The notes beneath the pieces were generated by a model that was given only the letters and a program-made list of their open reading frames with translations, ran no database searches and was not told where the DNA came from. 64,000 nt of DNA, from contig CM049309.1 of assembly GCA_026874595.1 (NCBI GenBank), positions 74,880,426-74,944,425 on the forward strand. Reading direction: 5' to 3'. This DNA is from Sipunculus nudus. Its lineage: Eukaryota; Annelida; Sipuncula; Golfingiida; Sipunculidae. This document shows positions 11,063 to 24,180 of the stretch, piece by piece. Every line of letters starts with the position of its first letter. Position 1 is the first letter of the stretch. Position numbers and translations under genes: made by a program.

Positions 11063-14000
11063 CTATCTAACCTGGTAAAGGATCAAGCGTTCACAACTAT
11101 ATTGTCAAACTGACTGCTAATTCTAATGGACAGGAAGCTGTCTCACCTTAAATTTTAATGGTTTTCTTATTGTGTGTCACACAATAATAATCCGATGATG
11201 AAAATAAGGTTATAAAGGTAACACAATATCTCTGATAACTCACTATGACTGGAGTCTGACAACAGTAATCCATGCAGGATAACTCAATCACAGCAGACCA
11301 GCTTAGATTAACCCACTACCATGAGTTATGTTAACTTGTCCATTTGGTGGCACATATATCAATGTTAACATAACTGGTGTTGTGTGTTTGTCCCTCCTCA
11401 AGCATCTGGGCCATTTGCCCACGTTAAAATCTGTTACCACACCTCTGTGCCAGGATACTGAGAAGACCAGTTGATTAAGTGCTCAAGCCTCACTTGTGAA
11501 CAAACCTTGCTAACATATCACATTGGCTCTGACAGAAAACGTGCTAACACGGGTGTGGTCTTTGACTAGATTCTCATAGAGCTCAGTGCTGGTGTCTGTT
11601 CCACTTGTATCTTCAATTATATGTCCTTGATTGTCTCTCTGAATACCTATAATTGGTTGTACTTTTTTAAATATCGCTAAGGTTTTAGCTCTCACATGTC
11701 AAATGACTTATGGAAGTCAAGCATATTAAGTATGTACAATCATTATCAGAGGAAATAACCACTTCAAGTGGTGATCTCCGTGCTTGACTGCTATAATAAT
11801 TAGATATAAGGTCCTGTGAACTCCTTTCAGTCCTTACTGAACTGAAACCCTCCTGCATGTCAAGTAGACGGTGATCTGTTATTCACCTTCTGAGCCGGAA
11901 TGTCATAAATGTACAGAGCTCTCTGTGACTATGACAAACTTGTAGATAAGGTCATAGCAACAGACAATACTCAATAGCATTGACCCTCACACGAGGTACA
12001 TTTTGGTGTAGTTCCACAAAGACATTAAGAAAACTATTTTGATGTACACTTGATGTAAAGCAATATTTTAAGAAAGTCGCATAGACTTGCTTTATAATTC
12101 CAGTACTTCCAAAATATAACTTGATAGAAATTAAACTGTATTTAAAAAAAAGAATGTATCTGATGCACCAAGACCACTGGAACCATCAATTCCTATGTAG
12201 ACTGTACATTAATTTGTAAATTTAGTAAATTTATCTATAAAACTAGGTTAAAATCTGGTTTCACAAAAGGCAAAAATTATATCCACAGATTACTAAATCA
12301 TCTCCAACTCCAATATATTAAATAATCATTTGAGAACTGTATCACTGACCAAGTCCATTTGATATCAATGTTGCATTCATCACTGACTGTCAATTCAATA
12401 TCAGATTAAAGGCAACCAATATTAAGATAAAATGAAACTGCCTCATGGAAATGTTACTTTTTCCTGAAGATTAGTTTTATACAATATCACTGATCTTCTG
12501 ACTCATGTTACAGAGTTTGTCCACAGCAAGAAAACAGGTCAGGCTCTCAGCTGTATGATCTGCTTACATAGGCTGGACATGACTGCATGATTTTCATATC
12601 AGCAATAAACTGACATGGTCCATCCCATGTGGATTGATATTAGACAAGCCAAATCCTCTGCAGCTGCACCGTCAAATATATTACCGCAGTCAGAGTCATT
12701 GGAAATGTCCTATCTTGTCACATTTGGGCGTAACAAAGCTAGTACCGGTGAACATGAAGGTTGCATGCCACATGAGCTAACACACATGGTTGTTCACTCT
12801 ATGGGAAGCTAAGTATTCAGTGCTGCCTGTAAACCCAACTGTCCTTCAAACCTATGCAAGCATAAACAAGCATTCTTGTTAACAGTCCTGTTAGTGCTGT
12901 AGGTATATCACCAATTCAGCAGTTAAATCTGAAGTGGTATTAAATAGGCTGATCCTGCACATGTCCAGCATATATGATTAAAATATCTCCTCATTAAACT
13001 GCAGTATAAGGATGTCACTATGAAAGTGCATACATGAGGAAGAGGTTTTAATAACTGCTGTGAATATCAGGATGACATATTGACAATGTCCTATTACAAG
13101 TCCTTTGTCAGATCTGAACACACTGAAGAGCCATATTGATCGTTCTCTTGCATAATTAAAGGTACAAATTTAAACCTGAATTGCCAAATCAATGAAATCA
13201 TTCTGGGGATATTTTTTCCACTGTTCTGAACACATCATGCACACCTAGGTTTGTTTGTTCAGGTGAAGCCACGCTATCCTGCTGCAGAAATCACAAGTAA
13301 AATCAAATCAGTTTCAATTAAACTGCCTTTCCCTCTTTAGTTTTCAGCAAGAACTGGGCACTGCTGCTGTCACTCCAGCAACTTCATCTGATGATATATT
13401 GCTTGTTATGAGTCATCTGTAACATTCATGGCTTGGTTCCTCAATAACCTGTCCCAGCATAATCTCTGCCAATGTTTACACAATTTTCTGAAAGCACCGC
13501 AAGTTCTTTACACTGAAGTGACACAAAAACCTGGAGCTGATGTAAAAGTTGATGAGTCAATAGACACTTGTGCTCCTGTTCTTAGATGCTTCAGGTATGG
13601 TTAAAAGCAAAACCATGTCCACCCATGTATACAACAGTCCAACCTGAAGTATACCAGTCATTACTGTGCTGTTTTTGTAACTCTGATGGCTGCATCATCA
13701 TCTGCTAATACATCTGAAGAACGCTCTGTTCTCACACCTGAGATATGAACAGATTAGCTAAGGTACTCTCATGGCTTCCAGCAGGTACTGTGTTCACTGA
13801 GAAGGTTCCATATAAACAGACCTCCGAACACCTACTTTTGGCCTGGTCATGCATGTATCAAGGCTGTATATTTACTCACAATTAGAGAAGGCTGCACATA
13901 TTACCTATAAGCCGACTCTGTAAATGGCCAACTCCCTCCTGAGGAACCAATATCACTGTCGCCTGGACTCTGTCAACACTCATCAGGCACCTGTCCACAT

Positions 14001-16790
14001 TCACACAGGCAGCTAGCTATGCATGAAATCATATCAGTCAATGGCTGACTCTGACTGGCCTGTTACAGTCCTTTGTTGTGACTCAGCCTCAGCATTACAG
14101 GTAAACGACACTATGAGACATAGTGATTTTAGAGCTAGTCCTGAATATAAAACAACCTATCGACAGTTATGTATAATGTATATTTCATGGGGGTTCTCCA
14201 TACACATTTAAAAACCTCAATTAGCCACCAAATGTTCATAAAACCATACATTGGTAATTAAAAGACACCTACTTTTGATTTTTTTCTGGAGGAAAGATTT
14301 AAAACATTATAGTGGTGAATACGGGTGGCACCTGACAGAGACCCAGGCCACAGACTAAACCAACAACAAAGCATTTTTTCAATAAGATGCCAAACCTGGA
14401 CAAGAACTCAGCCAACCAGACCATGTCTTTAACTTTTGATTCCACTGTGAATTTTGTTTACACAATACCTTCATGAACAACTGAAATCTCATATTAGCAG
14501 AGAATAGACCATCCTATCACTTTTTAATGTAAACTAGTGACTGTCAAGGAATAATTGATTCAGGCTTTTAATTTTTTTCAGATTCCTGCATATTAAAGGT
14601 GAATTCTTCAAAAAGCCATCACCTTTCTCTTACAACTATGCATTGTTAGGGGTACCCAATTTGTTTATTTTTCTTATTATGATACATCAAAAGAAGTTGA
14701 GTAGCATGCAGCTATATGTAAACACAACTACAATCAAGATAGTAGATCAATCATTTTGACAACTGCATACTAATGAATCACTGCTTTACTATACTGTGAA
14801 TTTTCTTCACAAGAACGGATAGTTTATACAGAAACAGTCCATATTAATATCCTGTCTAAAAGACTGCACACTAACTGGAGGACATGCACTTGTGCCCTTG
14901 TGCTTGTCTGAACCCTATGAGTTTATCCATATCCATGAAAACTGATGATATCTGGCATAATTCATGTCTGAAGTAGTATTATATTAGGATACAGCAGGTG
15001 CAACATCTGTTGCAGTTTCAGACTAGCAAAACTGTTACATCTACAGCTTTCTGTGACAGTATAATGCTGTGTTAGACCAGTCTCTAATACACAATACTGA
15101 CAGCTTGCTGCTGCATACTGTATGCTGGTGTATTATGTCTGACCAGCATACATAATATCAGTTATGTTTCATTCATCCACAAGCACATACTGTACATGTC
15201 ACCCTTTTGTTTAACAGCAGCTGTGCATGGCATTTCAAATAAAATTTATTTTATAGATGTTAATGCGCTGAGGCCATATTCATCATCTGTTGGTTAAAAT
15301 GTTTGCAGCCATTGATAAAGGGCTGACTTTGTAAATTTACAAACAATCTGGAGTAAAGATGGCATGCTCTCACTGTCGTAAGTGTTGCAAGGGTATATGT
15401 ATCCTGCTTGTGTTAATGTTCAATGTATATGTTGTGCATATTTTATATAATTGTACATTTTCCTGGTTTTATAAAGAGTGATTCCAGATAATTTTCTGTG
15501 ATGCAGGATTGTACTGTAGTGGCTTCTCTGTTCCTAAATGATCTTTTATGTCATTTTTGTCAGGAATGTGACTCAGCTTCCAAATCCACGGTTTGGTCTT
15601 GAGTCCAATTGTCTGAAATATGATCACCCATATTGTACATGCAAATGTTTTATGGACACATTTGCAATAGGGCTGAGTGAATGATGACTGATATATTCTG
15701 CCTGACGTTATATCAATAGGTTTGACCAATATCAACAAAATATACCTGTTCTTTCATATAAGTCCACTTTCAACCTGTTGAACATTTTCAACCTGTTCAA
15801 CACAAGGTAATGATAAAATTCATATCTGTCAAGCAGAGCACTAGAGCCTGGTGACTGGCTCTGACAGTCAGTGCACTAGGTTTACAAACACTTCAACCAC
15901 ATGAGGCAGAATGCTGCAACGGTCAATAGAGCTTCCCTCTACCTAGCTGTGATCAGCTTAACACCAGGGTAAAACCCAGGTAAAAATCAATAGATTCACA
16001 ATCACCGGGCCAGCCCTGATTATTAATCACCTATTCAACCACTGTCTTTCCCACAGGTTATTTACAACAACAAGAAATACCTGACCATATTGACGCTACC
16101 TGGAAAATACAACATTTGGAAATATGAAAATGCAATCAATGGATGGCAGTATTTGGGGAGTGTTGTTTTTTTAAATCTGATATGTATGTCATCTCTCGCC
16201 AGCTGTTGCCTGTGTGTTATCAGCCCTGTGCATGGAATTGCATTGTAATCTCACGATAAAGGTGATGCTCTTATTGGGGGTGTGCCGGAACTAGGATTAC
16301 TACAAAGCAACAGCAGGCTTAACCAGGTATGCCATCTCTATGGATTTAACACCACACTGTGATAAAGGAGTGCTCTCACTTTTATTACCCACTTAGGTAT
16401 AATTAACATATTTGCTTGGGTATGTGGTATCACTATACCAAGACAAGTGAAGACTTCGCATATCTTGGATCTCCCAATACTGCCCTCCACTCTACATTAC
16501 TGACTGATATATATACTTTTCATTTGATCTATTACCATGTGAATACACCTGCTAGTTTTTCACAGCATATGTGCTTGTATGATAAGAACACCTATCACTA
16601 ATGAAGCCTGTTTTATATGCATAACAACCTCAAAAACAGCAAGCCATAAATGTGCCATTAGAGGTTACACAAATATTGACCATTTTTTACACTGCCATGA
16701 TAAACCCTCTGAAACACAAGACATTATACTGTTAACTCCTCTATAACGTACCACATATACCTAGCTAGGATTCACACAAGTGACACATAT
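11063..16790. other. Non-coding DNA, probably intron; no supported feature
   Basis: Several 60-90-codon frames occur on both strands, but none has good flanking splice sites plus protein-like composition. The most gene-like are 11510-11695 (minus) and 12615-12812 (plus), discussed under rejected items. A decayed tRNA-like or SINE-like passage may lie near 15900-16010, but it is too degraded to call. Confidence 0.4.
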
Positions 16791-16991
16791 AGAATTCATT
16801 AATGCGAAGAGCATACATACATGGTTGTTTATATCTTATATCATAATATGTAATTTTTTTTTTTGGGGGGGGGGGTTCATTTCTAATAAATCGTGGTCCT
16901 TGTGGGCCCATTTTCAACCAACTGATGTCTTGTTTTTCTTGTATGTCTGGGCCTGAATGTTTCTCATTAATAGAATTCTTAATGCGAAGAG
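16791..16991. repeat. Short direct repeats flanking a T9/G10 homopolymer segment
   Basis: 'tagaattcattaatgcgaag' near 16790 recurs as 'tagaattcttaatgcgaag' near 16969, about 180 bp apart. Between them lies a T-run followed by about ten G (16853-16874). It may be a small local duplication, or the long target duplication of a retroposed piece. No element structure supports either reading firmly. Confidence 0.45.
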
Positions 16992-19331
16992 CTGGTCTAT
17001 AACATTTTATGGGATCAATGGCCACTGTGTTTATTTTTTTGTTACTAGTGCCTTTAAAATGTGCAAATGTACACAATCATACCTGTGTATGAAATTATTT
17101 AATGTATCTAGTGATATAATTAAGCAAATTTGTGAAAAATATATAAAATAGAATATGCAATGGTTCAACTGCAGATATGCTTTATTCTAAAGAGAGTTAG
17201 GATATTTTGGGTGTGCCTGAAAAGGGGGCATGTTGATTGAAAGTGTTTAAACCTCTGATGTGTTACTGAAGTCACAACCAATTACCTGTAACTTAAATTG
17301 TTATGCAGTTAGGTCAGTGAGAGAGACGGGACTTTATATGGTAATGTACTAAGGCTTGAAGTTTGGGGTCACAGTTTCAAACTTTGTTAAAACAAACACG
17401 TTTAAGTGTATCAATTTCACAAGAACCTACAGGTAATTCTGAAGCCAAAACCAGAAATTTGAGTACTGCATTGTTCCCATATATGTATATACAAAGATGA
17501 TATAAAACACAAAGTCTGCTGTCATGGAAGTGTTTTTTTTTTAAGGGTAGGTCCATAGCATGATGGGATATATGCTAAACTGAATATATAGAAAAAGGTA
17601 ATTATATGATAAGAATATGTTATTTCAGTTAACCCTACACCTTTTATATTTATTTTAGATATTGGACATGTTCTGAAACTCTTTACATTTACATGACAGG
17701 CAATAGCTTGCTCAGCTTTTGTTGTACCTTTGCCAAATTGTCAACAGTTTCTAAAGACAGGATCTGAATTAGATTAATAGCCAATATCGGAGGCTGTACT
17801 GAGATTTTATCTTTTAGCCTCAGAGGTGCTGATGCTGATCAAACTAGAGACCATCAACTAGAAAATGAAAAGCCCTATTCACTGGGCCACTTCCTGAACC
17901 CAAATAATGTATGGTAATATATTCATCCTTGGCAAACAGAACAGAGGACCATGATAATATATCTTCTGTGAAAAGAAAAGCAAAATATGTTTAATCCTCT
18001 TGGTACTTTCTATTATAGCCTGAAGTGCATGTAGAACTGCACTTTCATTTTAAAGCCATTTACTGGCTCCACCTGTATACCTGGGAATGACAGTTTGTTA
18101 TAGACTGGAGTGACAGACAGCGGTAAGAGGGGTTATCATGGTTCATTACTGAGGACAAAGATTTATGTGAAAGTCCATTCAACTTTACCTGTGTACCAGC
18201 GGTAATACAGTGACTTTACAGGCACATCAAAAGAAATATAGTGGGACCGCGAGATCTGTCCAATAACAACTTGTCCACCAGCAGGAATTATTGACAGATA
18301 ATCTATATTTTGGTTTAGTTAAAGGTAGTTATGGCTGATGGTCAAATCTGAAATCCATTAATTGTTACTATCAAAGTAATTTAACCAGGTACTGACTCAT
18401 ACTATAGATGCAATGTCTTTTGTTATTAGGGATGGCTACTAAAAGATTAATTTGGTGCTAGCATTTCATCTGTTCATTTTAATTTAAATTGCTGTTATTA
18501 ATACTGCATATGAGCTATCAATAAATATAAACATAAATGTCCTACTGTGCATCACAAATGCCTTCAGGCCTAGTATTTGAACTTTTGGGTGCAACCATTA
18601 CATTTTAATACTTCCTCAACTAGGCTTATATTTCAATTTCTTCTGTCTCAGTGAAGATATTTTCTAAAGAATATTTTAAGGGCATATTTGAATACCATAG
18701 TTTAAATTATCAAGAGTCAACCAAAAAGTAAAGCTAGTATATCCAGAATATTTGCTTATAGTTCAACATTAATCAGACCATACAATACTTAAATGGGCAT
18801 TTCTGGGTGACATGAGGTCTGTAGTGAAGCATTAAATAGCCAATCATTATACTTTCTACTGATTTTATTAAGTTAATGGCAAACAATTCCAGGATCATGG
18901 GGTTTCCAACCCCAGATATAACTTAAAGAACAATTGTTTCAACAGAAGTATATGTACACATATGTATCCACATGTACAGGTCATATATCTTTTTTATATT
19001 ATTTACTGAATGTATTATATACTCAGCATGAGGCAAGTACTCTTTGAACTTATCAGTATATCAGTGGTATATGTGATACTAGGTCACTGTGTACACAGGT
19101 GTCTGGGCACATGTAAACTATCTTTAACCTTGATAAACCTGCAAGACACAACAACACACAGACTTGTACAAAATGACAATATAAAGACAATTAATTATAC
19201 ACAAGCTGTTCTACAAAAGGAATGAAATAAAGCATGCTTGGGTCATCTGTATGTTTACACATGGAGAGTGGCAGAAAAGCAAAGAGACAATATATGGGGG
19301 ATATAAAATGTTGAAATAACAAGGAACTTAC
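16992..19331. other. Non-coding DNA, probably intron just 3' of the large exon
   Basis: No exon with credible splice sites and no repeat array seen. The minus-strand donor GTAAGT at 19331-19326 opens an intron that runs through this stretch. Confidence 0.45.
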
Positions 19332-22300
19332 CAGGTTTTTCCCTTGAGTGGGAACTAGGGGTAGTGACCTTACTAGGGTGCTTTCCATGCTGTGAGGATG
19401 GTGTTTTGCTGTTAAGTTCAGTCTTATCGGTTACTTTAACTGCCATCTCACCATCGTTCAGAGTAAGGCAGGCAGGTGCACTACTTCGTTTGACTCTTAG
19501 TTCTTTCAATAACTCACTACGTGCTGTGTCAGTTTTCCTGCTGCCTTCACCTGCCTGCTTTTTTTTCCTGAAAGTGATTGTAGGTTCAGTCTTTTCTGTA
19601 AACATTAAAGCTTTATCTACTGAAGAGCTGACACTCGTTTTCCGCAGCCCAGTTCTAGGATCCATGTCTGCATTATAAGATCCCAGGGACACATCAACGG
19701 CCTCTCCATAAGGTTCTATATTACATGAGATAAGCCCGTCAGTACCACTTGGCAGCAAGCCAATTTCTGCCGAGGGTATTACAGGCACTTCTGAGTTGGA
19801 CAGTTCATGGCCATCCATCATAAACGAAGAGTGGTCAGCATTCAAATCATGTATGGAGGATTCTGAGGGTGGGTTGAAAGGGTGTGGTGGGGGTGCACTA
19901 GCTGGTAAAGGTGGGGGTTCACTGTTAGCAAATAAGCACAAATCCCCATCACCTGGTGTTACAACATCAGCGATAGCATGCTGGAAACACTCACCGTGAA
20001 AGTCTGTGAATACGTCAGAAGTCTCTGCAAATGAAACACTTGAGGGAACTTTAACCTTGCGTTTTCCTGGCATATGTGCTGGTCTTTCGTCATTAACAGC
20101 CGTTTTCTGATATGACACCAATGTTATCCCAGAATCCTCTTCATCAGACACTTGTGTCTCACCTGTGGTCACAAGACCTTTTGAAGGATTGAAGGTTGCC
20201 TGAAAACTGCCTTCTACATCAGACAAATCTGAATCATCAGAATGTTCAAAGGCTGGTTCTGGAACATAATATGTGTCACTCTCCTTTACTGCTGGTATCG
20301 TTTGATCATGATTAACATTTTTCTTGGAAATTAAGATGATTCCAGAATTGGCATCAGCTTTCCCTGCATGTTTTGAATAACTCAGGGTATCTGAATTCTG
20401 CTTTATGTTAGGTCTACTTTGAGGATTATTTGTCATGTCTCTCTCTTCCCCAGAGTCCAGGTTAATAATCACCCGAGAGCGAGGCTTTCCTTTGCTTGCC
20501 ATCCTTGACTTCTGCTCTGCCAAACCAAAAGCTTTATCAGATTTTACTTTCTTCAATGGTCCATAACCATTAGTATCACCATCAGGACCAATCACCTGGT
20601 GTTTCACTTCAACAACAGTGTCAGTACGTGCAACTTCAATTCTTTTTATGATAGCAACAGGACCATGAGCATGATTCTGCACTGCACTTAATTCTTTACC
20701 ATTGGCTTTTTCTTTGTGACTAATGGTATATTTCCCTTTTGCCTTGTTTTTTTCTTTTGTCTCGTCCTTTAATTTTGAATTTTGTTCTGCAGAATGCTTT
20801 AGGGTTATTGGTCCAGAGTCTTTCCTGCTTCCAACTGATGTCTCTTGTGGATTCTTCTTCAGTTCATGGAGCTGAGTGGTAGTAACAGTGTTCTGTACTG
20901 GATATTCAATAGTTTCATCATATTTCTTCTGCTTACCTCTAATATCCTGCAATTTTACTCGTTTCTGCACAGGCGGAGGTGGTGCAGGTGCCTTTTTGTG
21001 TCCTGTAGGACTCTTATGAGCAGGGCTTGGTGGTGGCTTGGGAGCCTGATTTTTTCCCCTGGAGGCTTTCACTTCAGGACCTGTACTCTCCCTTCGACCC
21101 TGCAGGACTTCACTCAAACTATTTCTTGCTTGAGGACTACTGCTTTCTCTGATGTCTTCTGATGTTTGTAAATCAATGCTGCCATTCACTGTTTCATCTG
21201 ATTTACCATTGACACAAAATGTAAAAGCACCTACCAAATCACCATTACATGTTTTAGCTTGGTTACCAAACAGTTGCAACTTAGTAGGCGAATAGTCTCT
21301 AGATCCATTTAACTGTATGTGACCCTGTTTTTTATCCTGACCTTTATTTTGTGAAGAATGATCAGCAGGAACAGACTTTACAACAGCTATTCCATTAGAC
21401 TGGGATGACTGCCTTTGTGTAGACTGTGCTGTTCTACCATAACACACTTCTGTAACAGATATAACTTCTTGTCTTTGACTGGGCTGCTTTGGTAATCTCA
21501 CTGGAGGAGGGGGTGGAGCAGCCTTTTTATGTGTCTGTGGTAGATTCTGACTTGGCTCACTATGATGAACTCCTGGAGAAGTTTTTTCTGCTGAACTCTG
21601 GTAACTGGAAGATGTACCCGTAGCTGTGTAAACTGGTGGTTCTTTATTTACAGTAGAAACAGATGTTATATCTGCCTGTTTTCCATTAGATGATGTAGAA
21701 CTTTTGCGTGCAGGACTTTTTAGTGGTGGTGCAGCATATGGTGGACCTTGTGGAGGAGGAGGTGGAGCTCTTCTCTTCTTGGGAGATGATTTCCTGACTG
21801 GAGACAGCTGTTTGGGTGACTGAAGAGACTCTCTAATTATCTGATCATCCGATCTGGAATCTGTTTTAGATGACTCACTTAATACTACACCATTAGCTGA
21901 AGACCTGACTACCAATGGTTTCTCTACATTAACCTCTACAGAGGACTGATTTAAATCTTCTATGGATGAGAATTTTGAAGTCTCTGTTCCCCTTTCTTTG
22001 CTATATGCTTGTGTCCCTTCTGTCAAAGATCTTGTGAATTTAGGATTTGGTTGCTCAAAGGACGTGCTGCCCTTGTGTCTTGGCCTTGGACTTTGCTGCT
22101 CTAAATGAGTGTGAGATCTTGATTCAGCAAGAAATACTTCAGTATGTGCTTTTGGAGGCTCTACAACATGATGGAGCTTCTTGGCAGTTTTGTCAGAATG
22201 TTCAGCCTCAGCAAAATAGTGAAATGCCTGATCAGGGTCAAATGTTTTAATACTGGTTAGGATGACTGGAGGCTCAGTAAGTTTTCTTAGATCTTTTCTG

Positions 22301-22959
22301 AGATCCTCAGAATTAATGCCTTTAAGTTTCTCAGTTTGTTCAACTAGAGACCGAGTCACGACTTTTGGAGCATCATCTGGGGTACAAGTAACTGAGTGGT
22401 AGGCTTTCACAAGAGCTGGCCGACCTTGAGAGCCTAGGTCTTCGCTCTTTGTGTGTTTTACTTTTGGACTGCGGGGGGCTGTTTCTATGGTAACAGACTG
22501 CCCAGAATTTCGGTTATATCTAATTTCTTCAGAAAATGAATCCTCAGTCTCAGCAGTAGCTATACCATCATTGATATATGCTTGCTTTTCAAACTCTGGT
22601 CCATGATACTTTTGTGAGACTTCATTGAAGGCCGTAAACACCGATGATACAAATGAATTTGACTGTTCTTCCTCTGTCTCTTCTCCTCCAGGGGTATTGC
22701 TATTGGAACTGCTTGCCTTTGGAGGGGCAGAATGTCTTTTACTGACAATTTTTTTATCAGTCAACACTGAGTGTGAAGAGTCTCCAGAGGGACCAGGGTG
22801 GTGTGTTCCTTCATTAGAACTAATTGACCTGGTTAAAGATTGATGTCCAGTCACTGACTGATTTTCTTTTCCTTCAGCTGTGTATAGATCCTGTGATGTC
22901 TGCACAGCAGCCAAAGCTGAATACTCAGATGATCTAACTATAGACTTCTTATCTCCGTT
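19332..22959 (-). CDS. Large internal exon, proline-rich disordered protein, Cordon-bleu (Cobl)-like candidate
   Basis: A 3,628-nt exon, open throughout, encodes about 1,209 residues. The acceptor is TTTCTTTTCAG before 22959 (phase 0) and the donor CTG|GTAAGT is at 19332/19331 (phase 1). The frame runs a little beyond both sites, but those extensions are intron. The protein is rich in S, K, P, T and E, with no globular domain or membrane segment visible. Three basic-proline motifs stand out: KKRRAPPPPP (21751-21780), KKAAPPPPPVRLPK (near 21490-21528) and KKAPAPPPPVQKR (near 20960-20997). Further stretches are KPPPSPAHKSP (near 21030) and EPPPLPASAPPPHPF (near 19880-19925). An acidic DDSDLSDVEGS segment lies near 20200-20240, and a basic stretch FRKKKQ...ELLKELRVKRS near 19490-19570. 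In vertebrate Cobl, KKRRAPPPP-type 'KRAP' motifs bind the SH3 domain of syndapin, in an actin nucleator whose WH2 domains lie at the C terminus. The motifs suggest a Cobl-like cytoskeletal adaptor. No WH2 domain is visible here, so another SH3-binding scaffold is possible. Confidence 0.85.
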
Positions 22960-23399
22960 CTGAAAAGAAAGAATAGAACACTTAAGTAACAATATACCAG
23001 TTCAAATATAGCTAATGTATCTAAGGTTTACATATATGTTGCACTGTTTATATCATTTGATTTACAAACTACAGTCAGGTCAATTTTAGAATAACATCTC
23101 AAATATATTATCACATTATATCATTCAAATTTTATTTATCATTATCAAAATATTCATGCTGCATAATGCTCCCTTTTAAAGTATCACAAATAATGGTCAA
23201 TTTAAACAAAGTACTTCAGATGGATATTATTACTCCACACCATAATGATACACAGACACAAACAAATAACAGAATAATGACAGGTCAGGAAGGGCCCCAC
23301 AAAAAGCCCATACACTTCAAGTGATGGCTGAGTGATGCTAGAAAAAAATTATAATAAAGGACCTGATTACATACAGAGACAAAACAACTGATCCAAAAC
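22960..23399. other. Intron start region; nothing beyond the splice acceptor seen
   Basis: Contains the acceptor and pyrimidine tract for the 3.6-kb exon (22960-22975, minus strand). The remainder is AT-rich intron. The intron to the next upstream exon spans 22960-42836, about 19.9 kb. Confidence 0.6.
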
Positions 23400-24180
23400 A
23401 ATATTAAAACATCTGACAGGTGAGCTATATGTTCAAGATGGAAGATCTGGGATGAAAAGTTTGTCTTAAAATGCATCCACAAACTTGCTTTAGTGGTGGA
23501 CCATATATTAGTTAAGTTTGAAATCATTATGTCAATTCAAAGTGGGGTTATTATTAGGAAACAAATGTTTGGATGGATTGCTCCTGTGACCTTAACCCCT
23601 GACCTTGTGACCCCAAAATAGAAAGGAATCTTCCCCTGTTGGCATATGAGCAATACATGCAAGATGGAAGGTCTGGGATGAAAAGTTTGCCTTAAAATGC
23701 ATCCACAAACTTTTTAAATATGTGGGTGCTGTGACCCTGACCTTTGACCTCATGACTCTAAAATCTAAGTTCTTGCTTTAGTGGTGTGCCATATATAAGT
23801 CAAATTGGAAATCCATATATCAATCTAAACTGGAGTTTTTTTTATCTGGAAATGAATTTGTAGACAGCTCATTCAAGCAACCTTGACCTAAGACCTTCTA
23901 ACCCCAAAACGATGGGGATCTTCCTCTATGGACAGGTGAGCTAAAAGTATAAGTGCAAGATTGAAGGTCTGGGATGAAAAGTTTGTCTTAAAATGCATCC
24001 ACAAACTTTCAAAGATGTGAAAGTTTTAGTGGTGGGTCTTATATAAGTTAAGTTTGAAATCCATATGTCCATCCAAACTGAAGTTATCATCTGGTGTCAA
24101 ATTTGTGGACAGACGAACAGAAAGATGGTCAGACAGACGGACAGGGTGATTACTTATAGGGCACCTGCTTATTCAAAGAA
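23400..24180 (+). repeat. Three-unit tandem repeat with 'gaccccaaaatag' text, probable non-autonomous element
   Basis: Units of about 250-280 bp each contain 'ctgggatgaaaagtttg' and 'cttaaaatgcatccacaaac' (near 23447, 23670 and 23969), plus 'gaccttgtgaccccaaaa'-type text. The right end carries a 'cagacagacggacag' run, then 'ggtgattacttatagggcacctgc' (24121-24171). That layout (tandem core, ACGG-type microsatellite, conserved right end) matches non-autonomous elements common in bivalves. A related fragment lies at 46530-46890. Not coding. Confidence 0.6.

Noticed and set aside
11510-11695. A minus-strand frame (AIFKKVQPIIGIQRDNQGHI...) resembling the spacer before a LINE reverse transcriptase
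   Set aside because: Only 61 codons, with no reverse transcriptase motifs nearby and no splice fit to the neighbouring exons. The resemblance is too weak to call.
12615-12812. A plus-strand 65-codon frame with protein-like text
   Set aside because: No recognised family and no clear splice borders. It would need transcript support.
15890-16010. A second SINE or tRNA-like passage
   Set aside because: Only loose resemblance to A and B boxes. No acceptor stem or tail could be drawn.
19364-22843. Plus-strand frames of 67-105 codons across the large exon
   Set aside because: They are antisense shadows of the 3.6-kb minus-strand coding exon.
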